Positions 34,222 through 45,600 of a stretch of DNA of 64,000 nucleotides are shown here, in pieces (positions within the stretch are counted from its first letter, which is position 1; each line of letters starts with the position of its first letter). A model generated the notes under the pieces. That model had not been told where the DNA came from. It worked only from the letters and a program-made list of their open reading frames with translations, and ran no database searches. The translations under genes were made by a program, and so were the position numbers. Location: assembly GCA_021234155.1 (NCBI GenBank), contig JAJEKV010000001.1:186001-250000 (forward strand). Direction: 5' to 3'. The stretch is from Isoetes taiwanensis. Its lineage: Eukaryota; Streptophyta; Lycopodiopsida; Isoetales; Isoetaceae.

Positions 34222-35420
34222 AATCATTTATACTTTAAGCACTCTTCAAGACAATTGGAACCAAATCGGGTTTGCCTGTGGATTCATGAGTGCTAGGGTC
34301 TTCGACGCAATGACTTGTAAATGGCATAAATTGCCGGCTTCTTTGTGATGAATTTTACAAGCCGACGACTTTCGAATGGGATCTTTGAACCACGCGTGTC
34401 GTGGAGAACCAATCCTTGAGCAATACGCTCAGGCAATGGCATTGGCAGCTAGTAGCGTGCAACCCGAAATTCGAGACTCCAATAATTCACCCGCTAGCTT
34501 GCAATTAGACGTTATCCATTACAACCTGAAATATTCTCTTCGGTCCAAAACTTTCTATCACGGCTTTGTTTTCTTTGAAAAATCCAATCCCCACGGTCAC
34601 TTGGTCGGTTTTTGGTTTCTACTTGTTTTCAAAATACTTCACCCCCTGGATACACGGTCATGAAGTTTATAAGATGGTCCTTGTTTACATTGCTCCAACC
34701 ATCAGTCACTAGTGAAGCTGGCCTGGCTTCAGTCACACGACACAACTTCATCTCTACACTCTCGACCATTTTTCCGTGTATTTCATCAACCATTTTATTG
34801 TTGGCATGCTTGTATGAAGGCCACCTAAAAGCCGGCCCTGCTTTGGCAACTTCTTGGAAGGCTTCTTTCATTGCTTTGCGCTCCAAAATATGTGGAGACC
34901 ACCCGGCATATAAAAATGCATGCCTCTACAACCTTCAATTGCGTCTTCTTCAGTTGCTCTGATGTTAAGCAATGGTCAACCCTTTGTTGCTTCGTCTGTC
35001 TCTCCACTATTTCAATTGTCTCTATCATTCTCTGCTCTCCCGTGCTTATACCTATTGACCCTAGTCCACCCTCTGATTAGTATGCTGTCCCAACTCCAAC
35101 AGGGGGGGTGGTATAGTTATCTTCGTCTTCTCCTGCCCGGCACTGCTGTTGAGTATCCGTAACTCGTCTTTTTCTCGTATTATTCTTCGTTTTGCGTATC
35201 ACATCTAGTCAAGACAATCTTTCAATGGCATCCTTTCGCAAGTCAGCAGATGCAGTACAAGTCGCGACACCGACGTCTCGTTCACGTAAGATGTGAGCTC
35301 GAATTCTTGTTGCAGAACCATTTACCGATGAGTATCCACAAAACACACATTCCCACTCATGTACGCCAAACTCTTTCACAAAATCTCATTCCGGGCCTCT
35401 TCTCCGACCGCAACTCGAAC
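34222..35420 (-). pseudogene. hAT transposase, N-terminal part (BED finger and DUF659)
   Basis: From about 35400 downward the minus strand reads a BED-type zinc finger: WECVFCGY ... RIRAHILRERDVGVATC, giving C-x2-C ... H ... C after a conserved Trp. A middle region (35028-34830) has KKTQLKVVEACIF. DUF659 follows at 34886-34629 with TDGWSNVNKDHLINFMTVYP, the family's hallmark T/S-DGW ... INF segment. Frames shift between blocks. Element 2 interrupts downstream; the dimerisation block is at 24830-24991. BED plus DUF659 plus hAT dimerisation is the full layout of many plant hAT transposases, so this was once the autonomous gene. Confidence 0.78.
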
Positions 35421-35930
35421 TCTTAACGACCATGTGGATGGGTGCAGGTCCCGCGGGCCACAAGCACGCACGCCAGCAGCCCTCGCACCTCTAGAGGTGG
35501 ATGCATGGTCACTGCCCACGCACCCAGCAGGTAGATGCGCGACCAAGAGCCATTGCTCGGACCTCACGACAATGTCTCGGTAATCCAATCCTTGATTACA
35601 CGAACTAAAGGAAGACGTATATATGCAAAGGAGCAAGCTCACAATGCATATGTTACGTCGACGTTCCGTACGAGAATTAAGGGGGGTTGGATGGGACCCT
35701 ATAGGATATTCTATGGAAGCAGATGCGAACCCAAGGCTGGAAACCACTGGGACGGAGTAAACTCACATTCCAATATCCAACGTCGCTCGGTTTCGATTTA
35801 AAAAACGACACCTCAAAGGCAAATTGTTTCCCAAGGAGTATTTTGACTCAACCTCGGCAATCAACGCTTGAGGTGAATTCTAGGGCTAATCACGTTTTTC
35901 TTAATAGTGCCACAAAACAAAGCCAAAACA
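35421..35930. other. Right internal region of the hAT, no gene
   Basis: No supported gene; it presumably holds the transposase promoter, since the transposase reads leftward from about 35400. Confidence 0.4.
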
Positions 35931-35984
35931 GAGGCGCAAATATTTTTTTGCTTAGTAAATTGGGAAAAAAAAAATCGAAGATTT

Positions 35985-36316
35985 TTTGCGTCTGCCAAAA
36001 CTAAGAACTGCGTCTGTGAACACTAAGAACCGCGTCGACGCGAATTTAAATTTTCGCGACGCGAAAAACAACTAGAACGCCGTCTGCTGAAAAAAATCTT
36101 CGCGTCTGCACGCCAAAATTGCTTCACACGCGATTTCAAAGGTTCGCGTCTGCGAAAAGTTTCGCCGTCGCGGTTTAGTTGTTTTCGCTGTCACGCGAAA
36201 AATTTCGATGCCGGAATTGTTTTTGCCGATTTTTTACGTTTTATACGGCAAATTTGTGTCGTATCATACAATTCATACGTATTTTGCATAAAACGTGCAG
36301 TATTGAACCTATCCCG
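35985..36316. repeat. hAT right subterminal repeats and terminal repeat
   Basis: Copies of GCGTCTGC-type words occur at 35988 onward, 36081 (CGTCTGCTGAAAAAA), 36101-36110 (CGCGTCTGCA) and 36144-36153 (TCGCGTCTGC). The first three resemble words at 17771-17893 in the same orientation. The element ends GAACCTATCCCG at 36316, the partner of the left CAGGGATAGGTTC with one base missing. Confidence 0.7.
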
Positions 36317-36324
36317 GTTTGCTT
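36317..36324. repeat. hAT target site duplication, right copy
   Basis: GTTTGCTT, matching 17524-17531. Confidence 0.9.
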
Positions 36325-37028
36325 ACCAGTTATGCTAGTTGAGAAACAAATCTTCAAGAAGGTGAAGATTGGTTTCCTGCTTGTTGGTCATACACACGAT
36401 CAAATTGATCGATGTTCAAGAGGGTTCTCTAAACGCCTTGCTCGAAAAAAAAAAGCTCTCACCCTACCAAAGAATGATTGAGGTTATCCAAGATTCCTAC
36501 AATCCTCGGCCCGCACATCGAAAGTTATTAGAAGAAACTTATGATTTTAAGGAATGGTTTTTTCGGAGATCAACGGGTCATCATGCTATTGAGCCCTTGA
36601 GAAACATTACATTTCAAAGATCGATCAAAATTCCCACTTGTAGATGGCAAGGCCATCTTACAAGGAAAGAAATATGCCACATCCTTGCAGTGGCAGCCGT
36701 CAGTTGGTATTCAATTCATTCGCACCATCCCCAATACTAGTTCTATGCTCTCTGCAGAGCAAATGCCTCTAAAAAGCTTGAAAGAAATCACAAAGAGTAA
36801 AAAGGAGGGAAGAGCATTTGACTCAAACAAATCATTGGATTATATTGAGACAAGTATTCAGTCATGCTCTAACCACTTTGGGGAGGCAGATGCTTTATGG
36901 TGGCCTCCCGCTTTTTCTCGAACGGACATGTTGCAAGCTTCATTATAAGGTCGAAGACCAGTTACATTCAACTGGCCATCTAGGCAAACTCTCCCTGTGC
37001 AAGTTGAGAATCAAGAGGAACATGTAGA
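36317..37028 (+). pseudogene. DUF7869-type gene, part 2 of 3
   Basis: Just after the hAT target duplication the frame reads IFKKVKIGFLLVGHTHDQID, then FSKRLARKK. The GHTH-x2-ID block is the hallmark I associate with DUF7869 proteins. It then continues in shifted frames: YNPRPAHRKLLEETYDFKEW, ATSLQWQPSVGIQFIRT, KSLDYIETSIQSCSN. It is cut by the 3' LTR of element 3 at 37029. The junction with part 1 (LDNTTRENKNQ...) is consistent with one interrupted gene. Confidence 0.7.
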
Positions 37029-37637
37029 TGTTTGGGGTCTGGGTTCGGGAACTCCTGCAAGACAGCCCTCTGTGAGGACCCTTGGATCAAACAGGAGAAT
37101 GCGGTAGCTGTGTCACGCGGGATTTGCAAAAGAAACAAAGGAAAAGGAGAGGAGAGAGAACAAAAGAAAACAATAAGATCAAAATGATGAGAACAAAACT
37201 CTTTGATATCAATGATGATACATGAGCTCTAGCAATTGAGAGGAAGCAGAAGTGAGATAAGACCAAAAACTCATCTCTAGCCCGTGAAGGCTAGCTCTAC
37301 TCATATATATAGTACAATGGCCTTTGGCCCAATATAGACACTCTGTCAGATCTCGGTGTCGACTCCTGGAAGGAGGCCTGATTCGCAGGAATGCTGGCGG
37401 TGCCTCTTGAGGTGCCTAAAATCACGCTGACGCTGACGCTGGCGGTGACGGCCCATCACTTGTCTGCTCTTGACCTCTTCGTGCCCGTGGCCTTCTGCGT
37501 GGGGATCGCGGCAGGCCTTCTCACTGGCCTTCTCAGGGCCTTTGACGACCGACTTGTGCTTGATCTGGTGGGTCCTTGGCCTTGACCTGGTCCGTCGTGT
37601 GCATGAATAGTCCCGTACGGGATCGCATGGACTAACA
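37029..37637 (-). repeat. 3' LTR of element 3
   Basis: 609 bases, TGTTTGGGG...ACTAACA on the plus strand. It is followed at 37638 by CTCTCCCCACCAAACGAC, the complement of a polypurine tract, as in element 2. Confidence 0.93.
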
Positions 37638-38016
37638 CTCTCCCCACCAAACGACACCGGGTTGAAGAAAAGGGGAACTATTTCATGGCGGAAACCCAAG
37701 TGATTCAAATTCATCCTCCGCAGTATGAGGGCCCGGGGCCATTATGATAGTTGCCAATGAGATCTTGGCGTGCACAGGAGAGCTTTCGGGAGTGTGGAGA
37801 CCGATGGTCGGATGGCGTCAATGAGAAATCCCCCGGAAATGTACCATGTCTTCAAGGGCGCGTGTGTGCTTCAGCAGGGTACAAACCGGCATTCCATGAG
37901 AAGGCAACCGAGTCCGGGCGCACCGATGCCGCATTCGGGTTGAAATAAAAGATAGGGCGCTGTCGATTTAGAGAGCTGATTAGAAGACACTTCAAAGCAG
38001 CACAGAAGCCTGCCTG

Positions 38017-40604
38017 TCAATGAACTGAGGGATCCGGGGAGGTGGCAGCATTTGTCAAAAAGATATCAAGACCGTGGACTGCATGACTTGGCGTCTGACA
38101 TCCACGCTCATTGGGGATGTAGATCCAATTTTCTGTGTGATCCAAGGTGGCACCATTCTCCCAATTGGAGCGTCTGACAAAACGTGGATCCCAGCGGAGA
38201 TCCGTCGAGATCTGAGGAGGAGTCCACCCAGCATGGCCTTCCAAAACCTTGGTCCAAAAGGGAAGACGTTTGTCTGATGTAAGAAACCTTGGGTGTGCAG
38301 GTACACCTAAGGAAGCATATGGAGAGTGAGCCATGCCCGTGGGCGTGGGCTGCTGAGGCTGCTCCCTGAATTCACGAACAAGGTCTTGATCAAGAGCACG
38401 GCACCACTGGTCCCAATAGCAGAGAGCTGAGTATAGACAGGAGGATTAACCCAACCCGTGGGTATGGTCTTGCTTTCCAGAAGGGCACGCAGTTGATTGT
38501 AGCCTTCTATAAGTGCTGCATATAAATTTGTGCAAACTGAAGATCCTCAGGATGCGCTAAATTCTTCTGCACCTATTCCAGTGTTTCTGCTTGCCACAGA
38601 GGTAAGTGATGAGCAAGCTCAGGCATGTACTCTGTTCCAAGAGTGTGACACCGATCATGATCCTGCAAATACGGGTTGGTGTCCAATAACAACCAGTGAG
38701 CATGGGAATTGCCTTGAAAAATTTGATGTGCCTCATCTCTGAATTTGTCTTGTGAATCAGCCAGATAAAAATCATGAAAAATATAGGCCATCGGCTGAAC
38801 AACTCGGAAGATGACCAAATCAGGATCCTCACAGTTGATTTGATCAAAGACTAAGAGGGCACAGAGTAAACCTTTGTCTTCGATAGAAAGGTCCGGCCAA
38901 ATCCTTAGAAAATCCGCACTACGTAGTTGGTGTGCATTAACCTGGCCGTCTGCCGCATACCACTTCAGAAGAAAAAGGTGGCGTCGGGCAACCACATAAT
39001 CCAGATAACTGGAAGGAGTAGAAAAATCCACAGGAATGCAGCTACCAATATCAATATAGCCCTCTTGTTTATTTTGGGCTTCTTCGGCTGATTGAACAGC
39101 TTGCTGGAGTTGATGTTCTAGGTCACGGATCTGATTATCCTTTTCGAGCAGGAGACGTGATTGATCACGGAACCGTCTGTGAGGAAGCGTGCCATGTGAA
39201 GAGGATTGCCCAGGAGTATGCAGTTGTAGCGTGGCAATCTCTGTGTCATCAATTAATTTTGCTTCGTTAGCTTCGTAGTCGAAGTCCGAAGAGATGTGAC
39301 CTGATTTTGCAGCGTGGTCAGTTGACCTTGGAGAGAGGGGAGCTGCTCGTTTCGCTCCTTGAGCTCGTGAAGTTGAGCATTGTAATGCGAGAGAGCTCGA
39401 TTAATGCGAGTGTGAAGATCTGCCAAGGAGTTTATCCTTGTCTTTGACCTGTTCGAGCAACTATTGAATTGTGGATTGTAACTGAGCCTGTTGATCAGCA
39501 AGTAGGCTTGTCTGATCTTGTGCATTCTTGAGATCTTCAAGGGCCTGTAAAAGAGCCTCGTGCTTCTGTTGAAGTTTTTCTTCCAGGGATTGAACTTGCG
39601 TGGCGGTAGCTTGGAGATCCCTGTGAACTGCTTTCGTGGCCTCCATGTAGGTTTGAACACCATTCATGAAGACTCACAACAGCTTGGACATCTTGCTGGT
39701 ATTGATACAGGGCTTGGCGAGAAGGTGGAGGTGCGGGGCCCTGTTGGTGATGGGTCTGTGACGTCTGAGAAACATGATGAGAAGTGGAGGGCGTGGCTTC
39801 CGTGGATGAAGAGGAAACAGGAATAGGTTTGTCTTGATTTTGAGCATGACCAGGAGAAAGAGGAGGGCGTGAAGTCTCAGCATGTTGGTTTTTTGGAAGG
39901 GAATGGAAGGTTTGGTGAGTGGATGCCTGAGAAGTAGAGGGGGACCCTGGTCGGGTGACAGGTATATAATGACAGATGATGGCCTGGAGGTGAGCACCCA
40001 CAGCAGTGTCAAAGCCAGAAGAAGGTGCGGCACGGATGCAATCAATTTCATGGAGAAGTCGGAGGAACAAAATTTGTGGCCAATCAATACGGCCATAATG
40101 ACAATGTTATAAAACGGTTTATTGATATGAGTATGCTTGATGGAATATCCATAGAATTTTCGCCACAGAAACTTTACAAAAGTATCGTGGGTCTTTGCAA
40201 TGTTTGTGAGTCGATGCATGTTGGCTTGATAAGGAGCTACGCCATACTGAGTGACATCCTGGTCCTGTAAGGCAGCCCAAGATAAAGAAGGTCTGGTAAG
40301 AGGAATTTGGAATACCTGAGAAAGCAGAACCGGAGTAAGCAAAATGGTGGTCTGATCGACCGTGGTGGCGTATCCTTCCGGGCTGTTGATCATATGTGCG
40401 AAAAAACCGCCGCCAGTTCTCGGATTTGGTGCGTGGAGGTCCCTGTTGGGAGAATTCATAAAGCCCATGGCGTTCCGCCACTGCACGACTTGGACCTGCT
40501 AGGGCATCGCGGAAGGTGGGTGTTGAGAAAGTTACCGACTCAAAAAGAGTCGGATCCCATGGAGCAGAGGCTTGAAGTTGAGGGAATTTTGGTGGAGCAG
40601 CCAT
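38017..40604 (-). CDS. Large post-pol accessory ORF of element 3 (two or more frameshifts)
   Basis: It starts at ATG 40604 (MAAPPKFPQLQASAPWDPTL). A globular part runs to about 40070 (YATTVDQTTILLTPVLLSQV, KFLWRKFYGYSIKHTHIN). A Ser/Pro/Gln-rich linker (40000-39700), a coiled coil (39667-39461, VQSLEEKLQQKHEALLQALE) and a C-terminal globular part (39031-38573 and 38334-38017, HLFLLKWYAADGQ, NWENGATLDHTENWIYI) follow. It reads in the same sense as gag-pol, between integrase and the 3' LTR, where env-like or accessory ORFs sit in Athila/Tat-type plant elements. No signal peptide or fusion-type membrane segment is evident, so an envelope role is not supported. It is much cleaner than pol. Confidence 0.7.
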
Positions 40605-41108
40605 GGCGAAGAGCGTCTGAAAGTAACTGGAAGAGCGGATGTGAGAAGCCGGAGGGCTGGAGAGCGTAAGACGGGAAAACGAAGATAGACGCCGAAAAGG
40701 TTTTAGGGCGGACAAGGTGTGGCGAAGGGGCGTGAGTAGAATGAACAACAACCATTGATGGTGCCATGTGGCGATAGATGCGAAGAAGTCGATTGAGAGG
40801 CAAAAATTTGGCTAAGTCCCCAAGCAGTTAAGGGAGAAACGATGAACGGTGGAGATGAGACGTGAATGAACAAGCGGAGGTGACAGCTGGCGAAGGTACA
40901 AACATTAATGACCGACGGGCGTGAAAGGAAGGAATGTCATTTAATGTCAGCAACTTCGAAATGGGATATCATAAAAAGGAAGTGTCGGAAGGTACCATGG
41001 CTAGATATCTTTGGAGAAAAGATTCGATTTAGAAAAGAGCCTTGCATTGCAAACCACGTTGGCGATTGGCTGATTGGTCCATGTCGGCGGGGTGCCGGTC
41101 CGGTTGGC

Positions 41109-41417
41109 TATAAAACGCAAGGTCGGTGAAGCCGACACCCCGCCACGATCATGAGCATGGCAGCTCTGAACGAAAACTGCACTATGCCGACGAACTACCA
41201 GGAGTGGATTACCTGTAAGATGCATGATCTTGACCTCTGGAAATGCTGTAACCGTGGTATTCCTATGGACGGGTGGTGCAGTGGGATGGCTGAGCATCCC
41301 GACCCGCTGACGAATGCCATGGAGGTGGTGTTGCATCTGCGCTGGGATCCTGAGCAAAACCTCTACCACATCCTCTGCATAACCTTTGCTCCAAACCCGG
41401 AGTGGGGGTGGTTTTAA
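41109..41417 (+). CDS. Antisense accessory ORF of element 3 with TATA box
   Basis: A TATAAAA box at 41109-41115 lies 42 bases before ATG 41151 of an 88-residue ORF (second Met at 41157). The protein is rich in Trp and Cys: LNENCTMPTNYQEWITCKMH, LDLWKCCNRGIPMDGWCSG, ending NPEWGWF. It runs opposite to pol, between integrase and the long accessory ORF. Element 1 holds a related, broken copy with its own TATATAAG box. Downstream, ATTTTGTAAATAGGGCTCTG is repeated in tandem (about 41424-41467). The function is unknown; an antisense transcript could also act on the element's own RNA. Confidence 0.5.
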
Positions 41418-41537
41418 CTTAGGATTTTGTAAATAGGGCTCTGCCCATTTTGTAAATAGGGCTCTGCTCATAGCGGATGTATATGGGCAATGCCCACTTT
41501 TGTTTTTCGCCTCTACTATAAATATAAATATGCCGCT

Positions 41538-42780
41538 CTAGTCACTATCTGTGGAGTCAGAATTTTGTTGTGCATCATGTGTATGACTGTTTGTATCTTC
41601 TGTATGAAATTGTTTTAGGCGAAAGCCATTAACCAGTGTAGGTAATGGAGTGCCATCTAATTCTGCCAGCTTGAAAACGCTGGGTTGTACAACTTGAACG
41701 ATTTGATAAGGACCAAGCCATCTGAACTTTAACTTCCCTGGAAAATTTTTGTAACGAGAATCATAAAGCAAAACCAAATCACCTGCTCTAAAACTTTTGG
41801 TCTTCAGATGTTTGTCATGCAAAGATTTCCGCAACTGTTGGCCATGAAGAACCCGAATATAAGCATCTCTCCTAAGTTCATCCAATTGTTCAAGCTGGTA
41901 AACTCGTTCTTGAAGAGCGGCAGGTGGATTACAGGTGGTAGCAAGTTGGAAACGAAGTGTCGGAAGAACATATTCAAAGGGCATCAAGGCTTCTTGTCCA
42001 TAAACCAATTTAAAAGGAGTGTGACCAGCAGCAATCTTGAAACAGCAGTTGTAAGCCCAAAGAACGATGACGTAACTTTTCGGTGCCAATCCGTGCGAGA
42101 GGCATCACAGTTTTCTTGAGAATAGTGATGAGAGTCTTGTTGGTGCTTTCTGGCAAACCATTCCCTTGAGGATAGTAAGGTGTGCTTTTTAAGCGATGAT
42201 GGATCAGCAGATAATCCGTTAGCCCTTTGATGGTGTGATTGACAAAATGAACACCTCAATCACCGACCCGGTTCCGTGGGGGGATGTTTCCAAAAAAACT
42301 ATGATGTGCGATAGAGAACCTTAGGTCGTGCTTTGCGGCCGTGTTATCCGGAAGAGCACAAGCCTCAGCCCATTTGGTAGCGTGTCGGTGATGACCAGAA
42401 TGTAGCGGGCACGGGGTGTGCCAGCGGGAGGATCGATGGGCCCCACAAAGTCCATTCCCATTTGCCGAAGGGGAAGTGGCGTGGCGGCCGGCGTCCAGCG
42501 GGAGTGCGTCACGGGCGCCGGCGACCCACACCCGAGCAGACATCACACGCGGCGGCGTGAGCGTGGGCATCCTTGAAGAGCGTGGAGCGGAAATAGCTGC
42601 GAGAAGTATTTTTGCGTCTTGGGTGTCACCGCGTGAAAATGACCACCACCAAGCCCTTCATGGGCTTGTCGAACGATATCGCACTTCATGAGGAAGAACA
42701 CAACGTTGGAGGACCACATCTTTGTCGCGTTTGTCACAGGATGGCCCACAACCATGGTATAGTCCGCGAACCTCACGCGG
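41538..42780 (-). pseudogene. Integrase region of element 3
   Basis: The C-terminal half (42089-41538, 183 residues) is open and ends naturally. It carries HTPFKLVYGQEALMPFEY and the GPY/F-type module FRWLGPYQIVQVVQPSVF. The third acidic residue is kept in PYYPQGNGLPESTNKTL (about 42180-42130). Upstream of about 42250 the core and zinc domain (MDFVGPIDPPAG, ARKYFSQLF-like, HEGLGGGHFH) are frameshifted. No chromodomain follows the GPY module. The abrupt change from clean to broken near 42250 is notable. Confidence 0.85.
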
Positions 42781-42919
42781 AGAAACCGGCAACGCGTGAT
42801 TGAAGCTTTCGAGAGAGCGTGGGATCTTCGGAGGGAAGAGCACCAGAGAAGATACTCTTTGGAAGTTATGAAACCAATGGGCGCGGGTCGACCAAAAAAT
42901 GTACCGTCGTAGGAAAGGC

Positions 42920-44230
42920 ATCACGAAACACCCGCGGGAGGGATCATCCGTGTGGATGCGGGAGAGATAATCTGGTACAACATGAATTTGCCAGCCTTAT
43001 GAACGATTTCAAAAAGGAGCCAATTCTTTACAACAAAAGGACCCAACGAGCAATCCCGCCTGCAGGGGCTGGACTTGTTGATCAAATAAAGAAGTGCCTG
43101 ATGATCAACAAAGAATTTGATCCGACCGCCTAACAAATAATGATCGGAAGCATTGGACACAAAAAAATTAAGCCCAATGCCTCCCTCTCTGGCGTAGTAA
43201 GTTCGCTCAGCCGCCAGATTGAGTTTTCTCACTGGCGGCATAACGATTCGGGTTTATCTATGTGCGCGTCAAATGCTTGTGAGAGGACAGCACCAATAGC
43301 AAATGCGAGACATCGACATGAACATGAAAAAGGCTTGTCCCATAGAGGAGGAACAAGCATGGGGGCTGAAAGTAAGCAAAATCTTCAACTGTTGGAAAGC
43401 AATTCGTGCACGGGAATTCCAAGCCCAAGTGGATTCATCACCCGTGAGTTTATGAATGGGATCAAGAATGGCTGCAAGTCCGAGAATGAAGGTGGAATAA
43501 TAATTTACCTTGCCGGGGAAAGATCGTGTCTTCTTGATATTAGATGGTGCTTGAGCTTTAAGCACACAACTAATTTTAGCAGATCCGTGGTGATACCTCG
43601 CTTTCTTCACCACATGTCCCAAACGGAACACCGAGGTGACGCTGAAAGGTGCATTTCGTGATTGAGACTAATGCGGACTCATCACATTTCTGAAAGACGA
43701 GCTCTAATTTATCCGGTGGTCATCCATGGAATCAGAGGGCGAAAAGTCATCTTGAAAAATCTCGAGAAAGTGTTTCTCCTTCATATAATCATGAAAAACT
43801 GAGATCGTGATGCGTTGAAACGTTGATGGAGAGTTTGATAACCCAAAAGGAACCACCTTGTATGCAAAAGTGCCCCACGGGTGGTGAAGGTAGTCTTTAG
43901 TTGATCAGCTTCTTTGATTGAAATTTGATTGTAGCCCCTGAAAACCATCTATGAAGGAGTACATTTCATGACCAAAGAACCTCTTCCAACCCTCGTCTGC
44001 GTGAAGGGAAGTGGGAAGTGATCACGCTCCGTGGCTGATTGAGTTTTATGATAGTCCACGCAAATGCGGATCTTACCGTTGTGTTTGAGAGCAATGGCGA
44101 TGGGGCTCACCCATTCGTAATGTTTGACCTCATAGATCAAACCTGCAACTAGAAGTTTATCAATCTCAGCCTTGACTCGATCACGGTAATTTGGGTTGAG
44201 CCAAGATCGCCGTTGCTAGACAGAACGTGC
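42920..44230 (-). pseudogene. RT and RNase H region of element 3
   Basis: RNase H fragments at 43241-42921 include DHYLLGGRIKFFVDHQALLY. A 43631-43269 frame has KKTRSFPGKVNYYSTFILGL and DPIHKLTGDESTW, the RT-RNase H connection. RT blocks at 44140-43700 include YEVKHYEWVSPIAIALKHNG and the PFGL and DDFS regions in shifted frames. Too broken to give one ORF. Confidence 0.8.
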
Positions 44231-45101
44231 ATCTGATTTGGTAGGAATGGTGAGTTCCCCCAAGTTTTTGTTGATACCCTCAAGATCTTTATAGCTCCAT
44301 GCAAAAATGTGTTTGAATTTTTGAAAAGCATGATGGCGCTCGCTTCGCGATAGGTGGTCGAGATTGGCGTACCGGGCGGACCGGTTTGATTGTTGCCAAC
44401 GTCCATCGCTCCACGCCAGTGAGTCTGAATGTGTGGAATGACTTCCGTGTCTTGAACAACATGAGCGTGAGGTTGGAACATGATGGGATGAACGCACGAT
44501 TCAAGTGGTGAAAAAAAGTGGTTCTTCGAGCATCATCAAGCACGGGTTGCTTCATGGCGACATGTACATCCACTATGTCGGAGGAAGTTACGTATCTGAA
44601 AAAATGATCGATCGTTGGATCTGCGATTACAAGGAGCCGGTAGGGGTCGAAAGCAAAAAGCCACCTACCTGACACGGACGTCGAGAGTCATCTCGCCCAT
44701 GGATCGGCATATTCGTGGTAGGATGACGAGGCGCACTTCACTGGGGAGCCCGTACATGATAGATGTTTTGAGCTTCACGACCCGTATCCGAGAGAGGGTT
44801 TAAATGTTCGACCGAGATGATCTTGCCGGTTCCAAATCCATGGTGGCATTGAGATGACCATCTGAATGACGAGCCGGTCCGCGGGCCCAATAATGAATAC
44901 TTTTTGCCCCGACGGAGAAAAGATCGCCTACCAACATTTCATAATCACCGATCTTCACCGCTTTCCAAACACCAAATTCGAGAGGGAATCTGAGTTCTCC
45001 TATATTGATGTGAAGAAGGGGTGTGACGCCTTAAGGGTGCGTGATATGGCCATTGGCCAACTTGATATCATAAGGGGCACGGTAAAGTTGTTTGATGCCC
45101 A
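44231..45101 (-). pseudogene. Protease-RT linker of element 3, up to the CACTA insertion
   Basis: This corresponds to about 3400-4300 of element 1. The protease frame is split by the CACTA element and resumes at 50707. Confidence 0.7.
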
Positions 45102-45104
45102 ATT
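45102..45104. repeat. CACTA target site duplication, left
   Basis: ATT, repeated at 50704-50706. Three bases is the CACTA signature. Confidence 0.85.
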
Positions 45105-45189
45105 CACTACAAGAGAATAAGCAATCTAAGTCACTAGTTTCATCATTTATTTGTTTAAAATTGCACTTTTAAATTTTTTAGATTTTGAT

Positions 45190-45600
45190 ACAATAACTGA
45201 CGGTAGCTGTTGATGAAATCGCGTCATCTATATCGTCACTTGTAGCATCACCAATAACAACAGTTGTAGTATCATATTTTACAGCATTGTAGTGGCATAA
45301 TAATATCATTTGTAACATCATCTATAGCTGCAATTATAATTTCATGCATTTTGTCTTTATCGTGCTATAATAATGTCAGCTATAGTAGGATCATATGTAT
45401 TGCTATAATTAAATCATTCATAATGTCACCACGAGCGCTATAATAGTGTCAGTTATGGCCTCACTTGTATTGCTATAATTAAATGATTCATAATGTCAAT
45501 ATGTGCATCATCCTTTATATCATCCTTTTTAACATGGTTAGTATTAGATATAGCATCATTAACAATGCCACACATAGTGCCATGTGGAGGTTACGATTGT
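45190..45600. repeat. CACTA left subterminal repeats
   Basis: Recurring words include GTATTGCTATAATTAAAT followed by ATTCATAATGTCA (at about 45399 and 45468), CTATAATAGTGTCAGTTATG and ATATCATTTGTAACATCA variants. Such repeats near the ends are typical CACTA transposase-binding regions. Confidence 0.7.

Larger units (their letters stand above)
17532..36316. mobile_element. hAT DNA transposon with cargo genes, split by Ty3/gypsy element 2
   Basis: The ends form a short terminal inverted repeat: CAGGGATAGGTTC on the left (17532-17544) and, in reverse complement, CGGGATAGGTTC on the right, which lacks one base. They are flanked by an 8-base duplication GTTTGCTT. CA-G-GG ends, an 8-bp duplication and the internal BED/DUF659/hAT-dimerisation transposase (minus strand) all indicate hAT. 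It interrupts the DUF7869-type gene. Element 2 with its 5-bp duplication adds 8608 bases; without it the hAT is about 10.2 kb, far larger than usual for hATs. Plus-strand cargo: kinase gene (18910-20671), RING-like gene (20940-22245) and foldback array (22440-24156). Confidence 0.9.

Noticed and set aside
38017-40604. Env-like gene of a retrovirus-type element
   Set aside because: Position fits, but no signal peptide, fusion-like or C-terminal membrane segment is visible.
40908-41129. 73-residue plus-strand ORF upstream of the antisense ORF
   Set aside because: It covers the conserved TATA region shared with element 1 and does not keep a common frame there; treated as promoter DNA.
41538-41720. 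Chromodomain at the integrase C-terminus
   Set aside because: The protein ends shortly after the GPY module with a hydrophilic Asp/Ser tail and no aromatic-cage pattern.
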